Shown here: in pieces, positions 44,831-53,525 of the stretch
How positions within the stretch are numbered: position 1 is the stretch's first letter
Layout of the letters: each line of letters opens with the position of its first letter
Source: DAOUAT01 sp964551735
GTDB lineage: Bacteria > Chloroflexota > Anaerolineae > CG2-30-64-16
NCBI GenBank assembly: GCA_964551735.1
Contig: CAZKEF010000032.1
Span: 1-60,937 of the forward strand
Length of the DNA stretch: 60,937 bases
Direction: 5' to 3'
Translations under genes and position numbers: made by a program
The notes under the pieces: model-generated
Told to the model about the DNA's origin: nothing
The model's database searches: none
Seen by the model: the letters and a program-made list of their open reading frames with translations, nothing else

Positions 44831-47439
44831 ACCGCACCCTCACCAACATCGGGTGGCGCACCCTGCTGCGCCACCCCTGGCAGGCTGCGCTGATGGTGCT
44901 GGGCATCGCGCTGGGCGTGGCCGTGATGGTCGCTATTGACCTGGCGAACAGCGCAGCCAGCCGGGCCTTCGACCTCAGCACCGATGCCATCGCCGGCCGT
45001 GCCACGCATCAGATCGTCGGCGGGCCGGCCGGGCTGGACGAGACGCTCTACGCCCGGCTGCGCGCCGCGGGCGTGCGCGACGCCGCGCCGGTGGTCACCG
45101 ATTACGTGACGTCGCCCCAGCTTGGGGAGCGGCCGCTGCAGCTCCTGGGCGTGGATCCGTTCGCGGAGGCGCCGTTCCGGTCATACCTGGTGGGAAGCGG
45201 AGGAGTAGAGGAGCGGAGGAGCGGAGGAGCGGAGCACCAGAGGGGGGGAGGCGCAGCGCCGGGGACGACTGTAGGGCTGGAACGGTTGATGGCGTTCCTG
45301 ACCCGACCCGGCGCGCTGCTGATCTCTGAAGGGCTGGCAGCCGAGTACGGGCTGGCCGTGGGAGATACCGTTGCGCTGAATGCGTCCGGCCGCGCCTCGA
45401 CCGGCGTGATCGTGGGCCTGCTCCGGCCGGAAGACGGGCTGACCCGCCGCGCGCTGGATGGCATGATCCTGGCCGACATCGCCACTGCGCAGGAGGCGCT
45501 GGGGATGGTCGGGCGGTTGAGCCATGTGGATCTGATTTTGCCCGCGCAAGAAGTTCAAGGTCTCGGAGACTTTGAACTTCTCATCGGCGACGCCCAAATC
45601 CTCCCCGTCCGTGCCCGCGCCGGCGCGCTGGAGCAGATGACGGCCGCGTTCCGCACCAACCTGACCGCGCTCAGCCTGCTGGCGCTGGTGGTCGGCATGT
45701 TCCTGATCTACAACAGCATGACCTTCTCGGTGGTGCAGCGGCGCCCCATGTTCGGCACGCTGCGCGCCGTGGGCGTGACGCCCGCAGAGGTGGGCCGGCT
45801 GGTGCTGAGCGAGGCGCTGCTGGTGGGCGCGCTGGGCTCCGCGCTGGGCCTGGGACTGGGCATCCTGCTGGGCCAGGGCGCGGTGCGCGCGGTGACGCAG
45901 ACCATCAACGACCTCTATTTCGTCGTCACCGTGCGCGGGGTCGCCATCCCGGTCGAAAGCCTGGTCAAGGGCGCGCTCCTGGGCATCACCGCCACGGTCG
46001 CTTCGGCTGCGCTGCCCGCGTGGGAGGCCGCGAAGGTGCCGCCCCGCCTGGCGCTGACCCGCTCGGGCCTGGAGGACAAAGCGCGGCGGGCCGTGCCGTG
46101 GATCTCGGCCGCGGGCGTGGGCGGCATCGGCCTGGGCGCCGGCCTGCTGCTGATCCCGACCCGCTCGCTGGTCGTCAGCTTCGGCGGCATCTTCTTGCTC
46201 ACCATCGGCTTCGCGCTGCTGGCGCCGCTGGCCACCATGGCGTTCGCCCGGCTGGTTCGACCGGTCGGAGGGCGGCTCCTGGGCGTGCTCGGCCGTATGG
46301 CCCCGCGCAACGTCACCGCCGCGCTCAGCCGCACTGCGGTGGCCGTCGCCGCGCTAATGGTCGCCGTCTCGGTGACCGTCGGCGTGGGGCTGATGGTCGC
46401 CAGCTTCCGCGCCACCGTGGTGGACTGGTTAGGCCAGACGCTGTGGGGCGATGTCTACCTCTCCGCGCCGCAGGTGACCGCCACCCGCTCGGCCGCACCG
46501 CTGGACCCGCGCGTGCTAGACGTGATGCAGCGCTGGCCCGGCGTGACCCGTTGGGACGTGCTGCGCTCAACCGATGTCGGCTCACCGGATGGTCCAGTGG
46601 GGATCACCGCGGTGTCGGACGAGGACTTCACCGCGCCGCGGGTGTTCGTCAGCACCGACGGCAGCCGGGAGCAGGTCGCAGCTGCGGTCAAGGCCGGCGC
46701 GGTGCTGGCATCGGAGCCGCTGGCGAACCGCTTAGGGCTGCCATCGCGCGGGGCGATGGTCACGCTCTACACGGACCGCGGCCCGCAGACCTTTCCTGTG
46801 GCCGGGGTCTACCGCGACTATTCCAACAGCCAGGGCACGGTGATGATGGGGCTGGACCTGTATCGCCAACACTGGGACGACCCGACCATCACCGCGGGCC
46901 TGCTGGTGCTGGCGCCGGGCGTTGATCCCGACGCGACCGTGGCCGGGCTGCGGGAAGCGCTGGCTGGCATCCAGGGCGTGGTGGTGCGGCCCAACCAGGC
47001 GCTGCGGGACGAGGCGCTGGCGGTGTTCGACCGCGCGTTCGCGATCACCGGCGCGCTGCAACTGCTGGCCGCGATCGTCGCGTTCATCGGCGTGCTCAGC
47101 GCGCTGCTGTCGCTGCAACTGGAGCGCGGCCGCGAGTTTGGCGTGCTGCGCGCGGTCGGGCTCACCGTGCGGCAGTTCCGCGGCCTGGTGCTGCTGGAGA
47201 CGGGGCTGATGGGCGCCGTGGCCGGGCTGCTGGCGCTACCCACCGGCTTCGCCCTGGCCGTGGTGCTGATCTTCATCATCAACCGCCGCTCTTTCGGCTG
47301 GACCATGCAACTGGCGGCTGAGCCGGGCATCTTCCTGCAGGCGCTGGCGCTGGCCGTGGTCGCCGCGCTGCTGGCCGGGGTCTATCCCGCGATCCGCATG
47401 GGGCGCATGGCCGCGGCCGAGGTGTTGCGGGGGGAGTAG
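44827..47439 (+). CDS. ABC transporter permease, FtsX-like (double-permease form)
   Basis: An 870-residue protein with two FtsX-type halves. The first helix is near residue 15 (PWQAALMVLGIALGVAVMVA), three helices lie at about 280-395, further helices at 430-480 and 500-530, and a last set at 735-870. Large extracytoplasmic domains (about 40-270 and 535-735) fit a mechanotransmitter. Residues about 122-140 (SGGVEERRSGGAEHQRGGG) are encoded by a GAGCGGAG tandem repeat. It overlaps the ATPase gene, and attH follows 36 bp later. Confidence 0.9.
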   Translation: MNRTLTNIGWRTLLRHPWQAALMVLGIALGVAVMVAIDLANSAASRAFDLSTDAIAGRATHQIVGGPAGLDETLYARLRAAGVRDAAPVVTDYVTSPQLGERPLQLLGVDPFAEAPFRSYLVGSGGVEERRSGGAEHQRGGGAAPGTTVGLERLMAFLTRPGALLISEGLAAEYGLAVGDTVALNASGRASTGVIVGLLRPEDGLTRRALDGMILADIATAQEALGMVGRLSHVDLILPAQEVQGLGDFELLIGDAQILPVRARAGALEQMTAAFRTNLTALSLLALVVGMFLIYNSMTFSVVQRRPMFGTLRAVGVTPAEVGRLVLSEALLVGALGSALGLGLGILLGQGAVRAVTQTINDLYFVVTVRGVAIPVESLVKGALLGITATVASAALPAWEAAKVPPRLALTRSGLEDKARRAVPWISAAGVGGIGLGAGLLLIPTRSLVVSFGGIFLLTIGFALLAPLATMAFARLVRPVGGRLLGVLGRMAPRNVTAALSRTAVAVAALMVAVSVTVGVGLMVASFRATVVDWLGQTLWGDVYLSAPQVTATRSAAPLDPRVLDVMQRWPGVTRWDVLRSTDVGSPDGPVGITAVSDEDFTAPRVFVSTDGSREQVAAAVKAGAVLASEPLANRLGLPSRGAMVTLYTDRGPQTFPVAGVYRDYSNSQGTVMMGLDLYRQHWDDPTITAGLLVLAPGVDPDATVAGLREALAGIQGVVVRPNQALRDEALAVFDRAFAITGALQLLAAIVAFIGVLSALLSLQLERGREFGVLRAVGLTVRQFRGLVLLETGLMGAVAGLLALPTGFALAVVLIFIINRRSFGWTMQLAAEPGIFLQALALAVVAALLAGVYPAIRMGRMAAAEVLRGE
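45193..45236. repeat. 8 bp tandem repeat (GAGCGGAG) inside the FtsX permease gene
   Basis: About five units: AAGCGGAG, GAGTAGAG, GAGCGGAG, GAGCGGAG, GAGCGGAG. The reading frame stays open and encodes a low-complexity Gly/Glu/Arg stretch. The unit length is not a multiple of three, so units are read in different frames. Confidence 0.75.
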
Positions 47440-47446
47440 GGCAGTG

Positions 47447-47467
47447 GTCAGGCGTCAGGCGTCAGGA
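47447..47467. repeat. 7 bp tandem repeat before attH
   Basis: GTCAGGC, GTCAGGC, GTCAGGA, ending 8 bp before ATG 47476. The final GTCAGGA is also the best ribosome-site candidate. Confidence 0.7.
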
Positions 47468-47475
47468 ATCATCGC

Positions 47476-48759
47476 ATGAAACGAAGTGTGTTGTTGTATG
47501 GGGTGCTCGCTTTGGCTGTAGTCGCTTCACTTGCGTGGTTGTTATGGCCGAGATCGTCGCCGGCGTTGCAGGCGAGCCTGGTGGCGCAGGCTGCGCCGGC
47601 GGACGTGAGCGGGTTTGCGCGGGCGGAGGGGCCGCGGGAGATCATGTTCCCGGCCGACCGCGGGCCGCACGACGAGTATCAGACCGAGTGGTGGTATTAC
47701 ACCGGCAACCTGACCGCGGAGACGGGCGAGCATTTCGGCTTCCAGCTCACCTTCTTCCGCCGCGCGCTGATCCCACCCGATCAACGTTCGCCGCGCGATT
47801 CGGCCTGGGGCACGGATCAGGTCTACATGGCGCACTTTGCGCTCACCGACGTGAACGGGGGCAAGCACTACTCGTTTGAGCGGCTGGCGCGCGGCGCAGC
47901 CGGGGTGGCCGGCGCGCAGGCGGACCCGTACCGGGTGTGGCTGGAGGATTGGGAGGTGGCGGAGCTGGCGCCCACGTCGGGAATCGAGGCTGTGCGTCAG
48001 CCCCCTTTAGGGTTAGCCGGTCTCTCTGGGCAGACCACCCAACCGGCTGAAGCCTCGACTCCAGCGGAAGCTAGTGATGATGCGCCCTGGCGGCCATCCC
48101 CCGCGCGCCTGCGCGCTGCCGCGGACGATATCGCCCTCGACCTGACCCTCTCCGACCTCAAGCCGCCTGCGCTGCAAGGGGACCGCGGCTACAGCCGCAA
48201 GGGGCCGGAGCCGGGCAACGCGTCCTATTACGTCAGCCGCACTCGCATCGCGGCCGAGGGCACGGTCACGGTGGGCGGCAAGACGTTCGCTGTCACCGGG
48301 CTGAGCTGGATGGACCAGGAGTGGAGCACCAGCGCGCTCGGCCCGGAGCAGGTGGGCTGGGACTGGTTCAGCATCCAGCTCGACGACAACACTGAGCTCA
48401 TGGTCTTTCAGTTGCGCCGCGCCGATGGGAGCGTGGACGCGTTCTCCAGCGGCACGTTGATCGCGGCCGATGGCACGACGCGGACGCTCGGCCCCAACGA
48501 TTTCACCCTCACCCCCACGGCCACGTGGCGCAGCCCGCGCACCGGCGGCGTCTACCCCGCGGCGTGGGTGCTGACCGTGCCCGCGGCCGATCTGCGCCTG
48601 GAGGTCACTCCCTGGCTGGCCGACCAGGAGATGCAGGTGTCGTACACCTACTGGGAAGGCGCGGTGCGGGTGACGGGTGTGTCGGCCGGCAAGACAGTCG
48701 CGGGGAATGGGTATGTGGAGCTGACGGGGTATGCGGGGAGCATGCAGGGGGAGTTTTAG
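47476..48759 (+). CDS. AttH/carotenoid-hydratase-like (lipocalin-like) secreted protein
   Basis: A 427-residue protein with an N-terminal signal/anchor (VLLYGVLALAVVASLAWLLW). The AttH/CrtC signature is PHDEYQTEWWYYTGNL, then HFGFQLTFFRRAL; later WMDQEWSTSAL and GWDWFSIQLDDNTELM complete the two lipocalin-like halves. Encoded after the ABC ATPase and FtsX permease, it is probably the extracytoplasmic partner of that exporter (AttEFGH-like). Residues 169-196 (begin TSGIEAVRQPP) come from an inserted family A element. The last 60 residues are duplicated at 52176. True ligand unknown. Confidence 0.88.
   Translation: MKRSVLLYGVLALAVVASLAWLLWPRSSPALQASLVAQAAPADVSGFARAEGPREIMFPADRGPHDEYQTEWWYYTGNLTAETGEHFGFQLTFFRRALIPPDQRSPRDSAWGTDQVYMAHFALTDVNGGKHYSFERLARGAAGVAGAQADPYRVWLEDWEVAELAPTSGIEAVRQPPLGLAGLSGQTTQPAEASTPAEASDDAPWRPSPARLRAAADDIALDLTLSDLKPPALQGDRGYSRKGPEPGNASYYVSRTRIAAEGTVTVGGKTFAVTGLSWMDQEWSTSALGPEQVGWDWFSIQLDDNTELMVFQLRRADGSVDAFSSGTLIAADGTTRTLGPNDFTLTPTATWRSPRTGGVYPAAWVLTVPAADLRLEVTPWLADQEMQVSYTYWEGAVRVTGVSAGKTVAGNGYVELTGYAGSMQGEF
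47980..48062. repeat. Family A palindromic element inserted in frame within attH
   Basis: An 83 bp copy with ends GGAATCGAGGCT and AGCCTCGACTCC and inner CCTTTAGGGTTAGCCGGTC, matching the intergenic copies. It is read through in frame and adds about 28 residues to AttH between DWEVAELAP and ASDDAPWRPSP. Confidence 0.85.
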
Positions 48760-48828
48760 CTTGACGCAAGATGGAATCTCAATGCCGGAAGTTTGAAACC
48801 TGTCGAGGCAAGCTGTCGCACGCAGGGC

Positions 48829-48860
48829 GGGGTCCAACCTGGCGCGCCAGGCTGGACCCC
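48829..48860. terminator. Near-perfect 32 bp palindrome between convergent genes
   Basis: GGGGTCCA-A-CCTGGCG and CGCCAGG-C-TGGACCCC pair with one mismatch (15 of 16) between attH (+) and the small secreted protein gene (-). No T-run is obvious on either side. A bidirectional terminator is the likeliest role. Confidence 0.6.
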
Positions 48861-48868
48861 GGTTCATG

Positions 48869-49204
48869 CTATTTAGCGGTCAGGTAGCCGGGTTTGGGAT
48901 GGCTGGTTGTCTCGGGGCACGGGGCGACCCAGGTCACCACGGCGCCTGTCGGATAACTGCAAGTGCATCGCCAGCCCACTTGCGGGGTCTTAATGCACTG
49001 CACCTGGGCGCCCGCCAACTGGCATTCTGCCGCCATCAGTTGCGCCTGCGGGCAGGGCGGCAGGCCGCTCTGGACGGGGGGCACGGCGCTGTTCGCCTGA
49101 TCCGTCATGAGGCCCGGCGCGGCAGCCGCGGGCGCGACTGACAGGGCCAGCATCAGGACCAACACAAGAAGGGCCAACACACTCAACCGACGCAAAGCAC
49201 ACAT
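48869..49204 (-). CDS. Small cysteine-containing secreted protein, unknown
   Basis: A 111-residue protein. The signal peptide is RRLSVLALLVLVLMLALSVA followed by APAAAAPG, with a probable A-x-A cleavage near residue 28. The mature part of about 80 residues has six cysteines (PPCPQAQ, AECQL, VQCIK, RCTCSYP, APCPET), which suggests disulfides outside the cell. I do not recognise the family. The start at 49204 has AAAGGAGG 7 bp upstream. The longer open frame to 49540 overlaps the LuxR gene and is rejected. It lies downstream of the LAL regulator gene on the same strand. Confidence 0.7.
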   Translation of the reverse strand: MCALRRLSVLALLVLVLMLALSVAPAAAAPGLMTDQANSAVPPVQSGLPPCPQAQLMAAECQLAGAQVQCIKTPQVGWRCTCSYPTGAVVTWVAPCPETTSHPKPGYLTAK

Positions 49205-49325
49205 TTCGGGGCCTCCTTTCTGGATAAGTTGGGTGTCACTATCTGTTCCCAACTGCACCTTCAGCATAACAGAAAGGGGGCGCGCGGACATTGAGGCAAA
49301 CACGGATATTTCATCCGGGCGACAC

Positions 49326-51974
49326 TTAGTTTTTTTGTTCGATGGCCGTTGTGAGCAGTCCTTTTTGGAGCGCCCAGGTGGCGACCTGCGTGCGCGAGGA
49401 GAACTGCAGCTTCGAGAGAATGTTGCCCATGTGTGCTTCGACCGTGCGTTCACTGACACACAGCCGGTCGGCGATCTGGCTGTTGGAGAAACCATGCGCC
49501 ACGCTGCCGGCCACCTCACGCTCGCGCGCGGTGAGCCCACCGCACTGGTGTTTGGCTGCTTGCAGGGGCGTCAAAATCCGTGAGGCGTCTGGCTCTGCTT
49601 CGTGCGCCAGATCGGCCGTGAGCGCCATCGCCTCATCCGCGGTCAGGCGGCCGCCTTCGGCACAGGCTGTATCAAACACGGCCGGGTCCAGATGGGCGCG
49701 CACAACATCTACCGTGCGATCCCACTGCGCTCGGATATCCCGGTCCATCGGAATCTCGTAACGTTCGCACGCGGCCTGGGCCACACCGAGGAGCAGCGCG
49801 GCCTGGCGGTGCTGCCGCCTGGCGCATTTAATGAGCGTTGGCAGTTGGCCCCAGATAGCCAGGAACCCGAAGCGGCATTCGTCCGGTTCGGGTTCCGCGC
49901 CGGCTTTCAGCGCCGCATAGATGGCCGCGGCGCCGCGGTCGTCGCCTTGCGCGACCAAACACAGGCCCAGCCCCCACATCAGTCGCATCGGGCACAAATT
50001 GCTTCTTTGGGCGAGCTCCAGCGCCTGGCGGTAGTGACTGGTGGCGGCGGCGATATCCCCGGCACGGAGGTAACTCGCGCCCAGGAACCACAAAGCCTGG
50101 GTGATGATGAGCGGATTGCCCTGGCTGCGAGCGTCTTCCAGCCAGCGCGCTAAATAGGCCAGGCCCGTGGCATAATCATCTTGATGACAAGCGATCAGGC
50201 CCAGCCAACTGCGTGACCGGCTGGCCCCCATCACATCCCCCTCGCGCTCGTAGATCGCCAGGCTCTCCTCCAGTACATGACGTGCATGCTCCATATCATC
50301 GTCCAACCAGGTGCGTCCCAGCACATACAGGGCATCGGCCGCGCCTGATGCATCGTCACACGATCGGGCCACGGCCAGGCTTTCTTCGGCCAGCGCGCAT
50401 ATCTCTGCCTCCGGCCACCATGTTGTCCTGACCTGCATTGCCCGCGTCCACAGCGCGTGCGCCAGGCCCCGCTCCTGCCCGGGGCCCAGCGCCCGCCAGG
50501 CTGCGACGCTTTCCTCCGTATATTGCAGGCCGATGGCCTCGCCGGCCTCATGGGTAAAGGCCAGGTTGCCGGCCGCGCACAGCGCTTGTGCGCGCAGGGC
50601 TGTGCCCGCGCCATGAGGGAGGGCCAGCGCCTTCTCCGCCCAGCTCCAGCCTTCGCGGTAATGGCCCCGGATGTGCCAGTACGGCTCCAGCGCGTTCACC
50701 AGCCGCAAGGCCTGTTCGGCGCGCTCCGCTGACGTCTCTGGCGCCGACAGCGCGCAACGCAACGCCGCGCGGAGATTGTCGTGCTCGGCGTCGAGCCGCG
50801 CGAGCCAGGCGAGATGATCCGCCCGCCTGAGCTGCAGTGCGGCTTGCTCGGCCAGCGCCAGGTAGTATGCCAGGTGCAGCCGGCGGGCAAGCTCGTCTTC
50901 GCCGGCCTCATGCAGGCGTTCGGCCGCATAGACCCGAATCGTTTCCAGCAGGCGGAAGCGCATCTCGCGGCCGGCCGGCTGTGCGACCACCAGTGACTTG
51001 TCCACGAGGCAGGATAGCAGATCAATGATCTCGTCCGCGGGCTCCGGGGTGCTCTCGCACACGGCCGCCGCGGCTTCCAGCGTCCAACCGCCCTGAAACA
51101 CCGACAGGCGCCGCAAAACGCACCGCTCGCGTTCCGCCAACAGCCGGTAGCTCCAATCAATCGCGGCCATCATGGTGTGATGCCGGTGTCGCCCGGCCGG
51201 CGCGCCGTCCTTGAGCAGGCTGAGCCCTGCCTTGAGGCGCTCGGCGATCTGCTCCGGGGTCAGCACCTTGCTGCGGGCGGCCGCCAGCTCGAGCGCCAGC
51301 GGCAGTCCGTCCAAGCGGCGACAGATCTCGGCGACTGTGCCCGCGTTGTCTTCCGCTAAAGCGAAGTCGGGTAAGGCGGCTTGGGCGCGCTGCACGAACA
51401 ACTGCACGGCATCGCACCCTGCGATATCGGGCGGGTGAATCCGGGGCGCGTGACCTGTTCCATCCTCGGGCACAGCCAGGGGCGGCACACGCCAGACCAC
51501 TTCGCCGGGGACGCCCAACGGCTGGCGGCTGGTCACCAGCAGGCGCAGGTCGAAGGAGCCGCGCAGGAGCAGGGTCTCAACCAGCGCGGCGCAGCCTGAG
51601 AGCAGGTGCTCGCAATTGTCGAGGATGAGCAGCAGCTCATGCGCACCGAGATGTTCGGTCAGTTTCTGGAGCAGCGGTTCGTCTGCCTGTTCGGGGACGC
51701 CCAGGACATGCGCGACGGTTCGGGGTATCAGCGCGGGGTCGGCCAATGAGGCGAACTCGACCGGCCAGATGCCGTCCGGGAATTCGCTGGCCAGCCGGCT
51801 GGCGACCTCAAAGGCCAGCCGGCTCTTGCCCACACCGCCGGCGCCGGTCAGCGTCACGAGCCGATGGCGCAAGACGAGCGGCTCGATGTGCGCGAGCTCG
51901 TCGGCCCGGCCGACGAAGCTGCTCAACTGAAACGGCAGGTAGCAGGGATAGTTCTTATCCAGGCAGTTTTTCAT
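49326..51974 (-). CDS. LAL-type ATP-binding LuxR family transcriptional regulator
   Basis: An 882-residue protein. An N-terminal STAND/NB-ARC-like ATPase has FVGRADELAHI, Walker A LTGAGGVGKSRLAFEVA (residues about 40-56) and Walker B ELLLILDNCEHLL (about 113-125), with CRRLDGLPLALELAAARS further on. A TPR-like helical middle (about 380-780) follows. The C-terminal LuxR helix-turn-helix is LTAREREVAGSVAHGFSNSQ, then IADRLCVSERTVEAHMGNI. LAL regulators are activated by ligand binding to the TPR part. Its target may be the small secreted protein gene 121 bp downstream. GGGAGG precedes the start. Confidence 0.92.
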   Translation of the reverse strand: MKNCLDKNYPCYLPFQLSSFVGRADELAHIEPLVLRHRLVTLTGAGGVGKSRLAFEVASRLASEFPDGIWPVEFASLADPALIPRTVAHVLGVPEQADEPLLQKLTEHLGAHELLLILDNCEHLLSGCAALVETLLLRGSFDLRLLVTSRQPLGVPGEVVWRVPPLAVPEDGTGHAPRIHPPDIAGCDAVQLFVQRAQAALPDFALAEDNAGTVAEICRRLDGLPLALELAAARSKVLTPEQIAERLKAGLSLLKDGAPAGRHRHHTMMAAIDWSYRLLAERERCVLRRLSVFQGGWTLEAAAAVCESTPEPADEIIDLLSCLVDKSLVVAQPAGREMRFRLLETIRVYAAERLHEAGEDELARRLHLAYYLALAEQAALQLRRADHLAWLARLDAEHDNLRAALRCALSAPETSAERAEQALRLVNALEPYWHIRGHYREGWSWAEKALALPHGAGTALRAQALCAAGNLAFTHEAGEAIGLQYTEESVAAWRALGPGQERGLAHALWTRAMQVRTTWWPEAEICALAEESLAVARSCDDASGAADALYVLGRTWLDDDMEHARHVLEESLAIYEREGDVMGASRSRSWLGLIACHQDDYATGLAYLARWLEDARSQGNPLIITQALWFLGASYLRAGDIAAATSHYRQALELAQRSNLCPMRLMWGLGLCLVAQGDDRGAAAIYAALKAGAEPEPDECRFGFLAIWGQLPTLIKCARRQHRQAALLLGVAQAACERYEIPMDRDIRAQWDRTVDVVRAHLDPAVFDTACAEGGRLTADEAMALTADLAHEAEPDASRILTPLQAAKHQCGGLTAREREVAGSVAHGFSNSQIADRLCVSERTVEAHMGNILSKLQFSSRTQVATWALQKGLLTTAIEQKN

Positions 51975-52175
51975 AGCGCCTCCCGCCTCCGATCAAGCCA
52001 GGAATCTGTGCGAGAGCACCGTTCAACGCCATCGCCAAGCGGCGCAAATGCCTTATGCCTGCGAGGGGACGCGCAAAGTGCGCTGTATTGCAGTCAACAG
52101 AGCAGATTGTATAAATTATAGTGCAGAATTGGCGAAAAATCAAGTGTTTTGATCTGGTAATCAGCTTTTCCAACA

Positions 52176-52369
52176 GGTGCGTGGCCGTGCCTGCGGCCGA
52201 TCTGCGGCTGGCGATCACCCCCTGGCTGGCGGATCAGGAGATGCAGGTGTCGTACACCTACTGGGAAGGCGCGGTGCGGGTCACGGGGGCGTCGGCTGGC
52301 CGGGCAGTGACGGGCAACGGATATGTGGAGCTGACAGGGTATGCAGGGAGTATGCAAGGGGAGTTTTAG
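52176..52369 (+). pseudogene. Duplicated 3' end of attH
   Basis: The translation VPAADLRLAITPWLADQEMQ, then VSYTYWEGAVRVTG and so on to MQGEF, is almost identical to the AttH C-terminus encoded at 48567-48759. Homology stops right after the stop codon (shared GAGTTTTAGC, then divergence). The upstream part of the gene is absent. A short ORF from 52121 runs into it but starts in unrelated AT-rich sequence. The copy is a segmental duplication 3.4 kb away, in the same orientation, on the far side of the LAL regulator. Confidence 0.85.
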
Positions 52370-52493
52370 CGGGATCGGAGTGACGCGCCGGTCAATCGTC
52401 AAGAACTGGCTGGCAGAGCGCTTGGAAAGCGAAACTGCGAGCACAGACGGTAGGACAGAGTGCGGTCTGTTTACTTTTCCCCGCTTTCGATCC

Positions 52494-53420
52494 TCAGGCC
52501 TCAGTCTCACTCGCCGGCCAGTGCTCCTGGCGCCGCCAGCGGTCGAATTCACTGACTGAGCGCACGCAGCCGACTGTGCAGGCGGCATGGCACGACTTGT
52601 ATGTGTAGAACTGCGTCATCAGATCTTGAGGGCCGTAATCCAAGAGAGGCTTCGACCATACCTCGCGTGTCTGCGAGCACCACGCCACGTTGCCGCGCTC
52701 ATCAACGTAGAGGTAACGGCTGCCGGCCCGGCACTTGAATGGTGCAGCTCCCTTCCTCAGCATCTGGAGTCGGTAATGGGATGGTTCGCTCCAACTCCGT
52801 GGCAACTGGCGGATAACCTGCTCAAAATCCTGTATCTCTTCGCGTGAGAGCTTCAGTTGGCCGTGGTGGTCGTGCACGAATATTATTCGCGGCCTGAACC
52901 CTACCGCGCGAACCCATTGCACCACGTCGCTTACCTCCTGCGGAGGACAGGCGCCGATGACTGTATTGATAGTAACCCCGAAGCGGGCTCGCTCCTTCAG
53001 CAATATCAGGCGCGGCTTCAGGTTGTCGAGCACCTTCTGCGTGGTTGCGTTTGCGACCATGCCATCTACGGAGATCTGTATGTGCTGCAACCCGGCGTCA
53101 TTAAGTTGATCGATCAGCTCGGGTGAAAGCAGGAACCCGTTTGAGATCATCCCGGTCCGGACAAACCCGAGTTCGCGGCACATGCGCACCAGACGGTGCA
53201 GATCCGGGTGTAGGGTCGGCTCCCCTCCTGTGAAGCCGATTCCCACCGTTCCTAGTTCACGGAGTCTGATAAGCCTCTGCATCAGCACTTCTGTGGGTAT
53301 AGGCTCACTGGTAACATCGTATTCGGAGCAATAGCGGCATGAGAGATTGCATCGGCGGGTGATCACCATCTGCGCGAGGATCGGGCTGTATTTCAAACGC
53401 TGTAACGTGCTAAGAGGCAT
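52494..53420 (-). CDS. Radical SAM protein with C-terminal cysteine cluster
   Basis: A 308-residue protein. The start is ATG 53420 with GGAGG 9 bp upstream. The radical SAM motif ITRRCNLSCRYCSEYDV (C-x3-C-x2-C) lies near residue 25, GFTGGEPTLHPDL follows, and the C-terminal part has cysteines in FKCRAGSRYLYVDERG, VAWCSQ and CHAACTVGC, like a SPASM/twitch auxiliary cluster. Substrate unknown; peptide or lipid maturation enzymes share this layout. It lies 105 bp behind the histidine kinase gene on the same strand, so it could be part of the same transcript. Confidence 0.83.
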   Translation of the reverse strand: MPLSTLQRLKYSPILAQMVITRRCNLSCRYCSEYDVTSEPIPTEVLMQRLIRLRELGTVGIGFTGGEPTLHPDLHRLVRMCRELGFVRTGMISNGFLLSPELIDQLNDAGLQHIQISVDGMVANATTQKVLDNLKPRLILLKERARFGVTINTVIGACPPQEVSDVVQWVRAVGFRPRIIFVHDHHGQLKLSREEIQDFEQVIRQLPRSWSEPSHYRLQMLRKGAAPFKCRAGSRYLYVDERGNVAWCSQTREVWSKPLLDYGPQDLMTQFYTYKSCHAACTVGCVRSVSEFDRWRRQEHWPASETEA

Positions 53421-53525
53421 GGTGGCAGACCTCCTGAGAACGTCTGAACCCAGTCTAGGGTGGGTTTTGCGCTCGCAGGCGATCGGTGACCGCCGGCGAG
53501 CGCAGATCTTCACCTTAGCCTGAGT

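Noticed and set aside
48869..49540. Long minus-strand ORF including the secreted protein
   Set aside because: The first 112 residues overlap the LAL regulator gene; the internal ATG 49204 has the strong ribosome site and begins the signal peptide.
52121..52369. Independent small gene
   Set aside because: Its start lies in AT-rich leader sequence, and 60 of its residues are a copy of the AttH tail; called a duplicated fragment.
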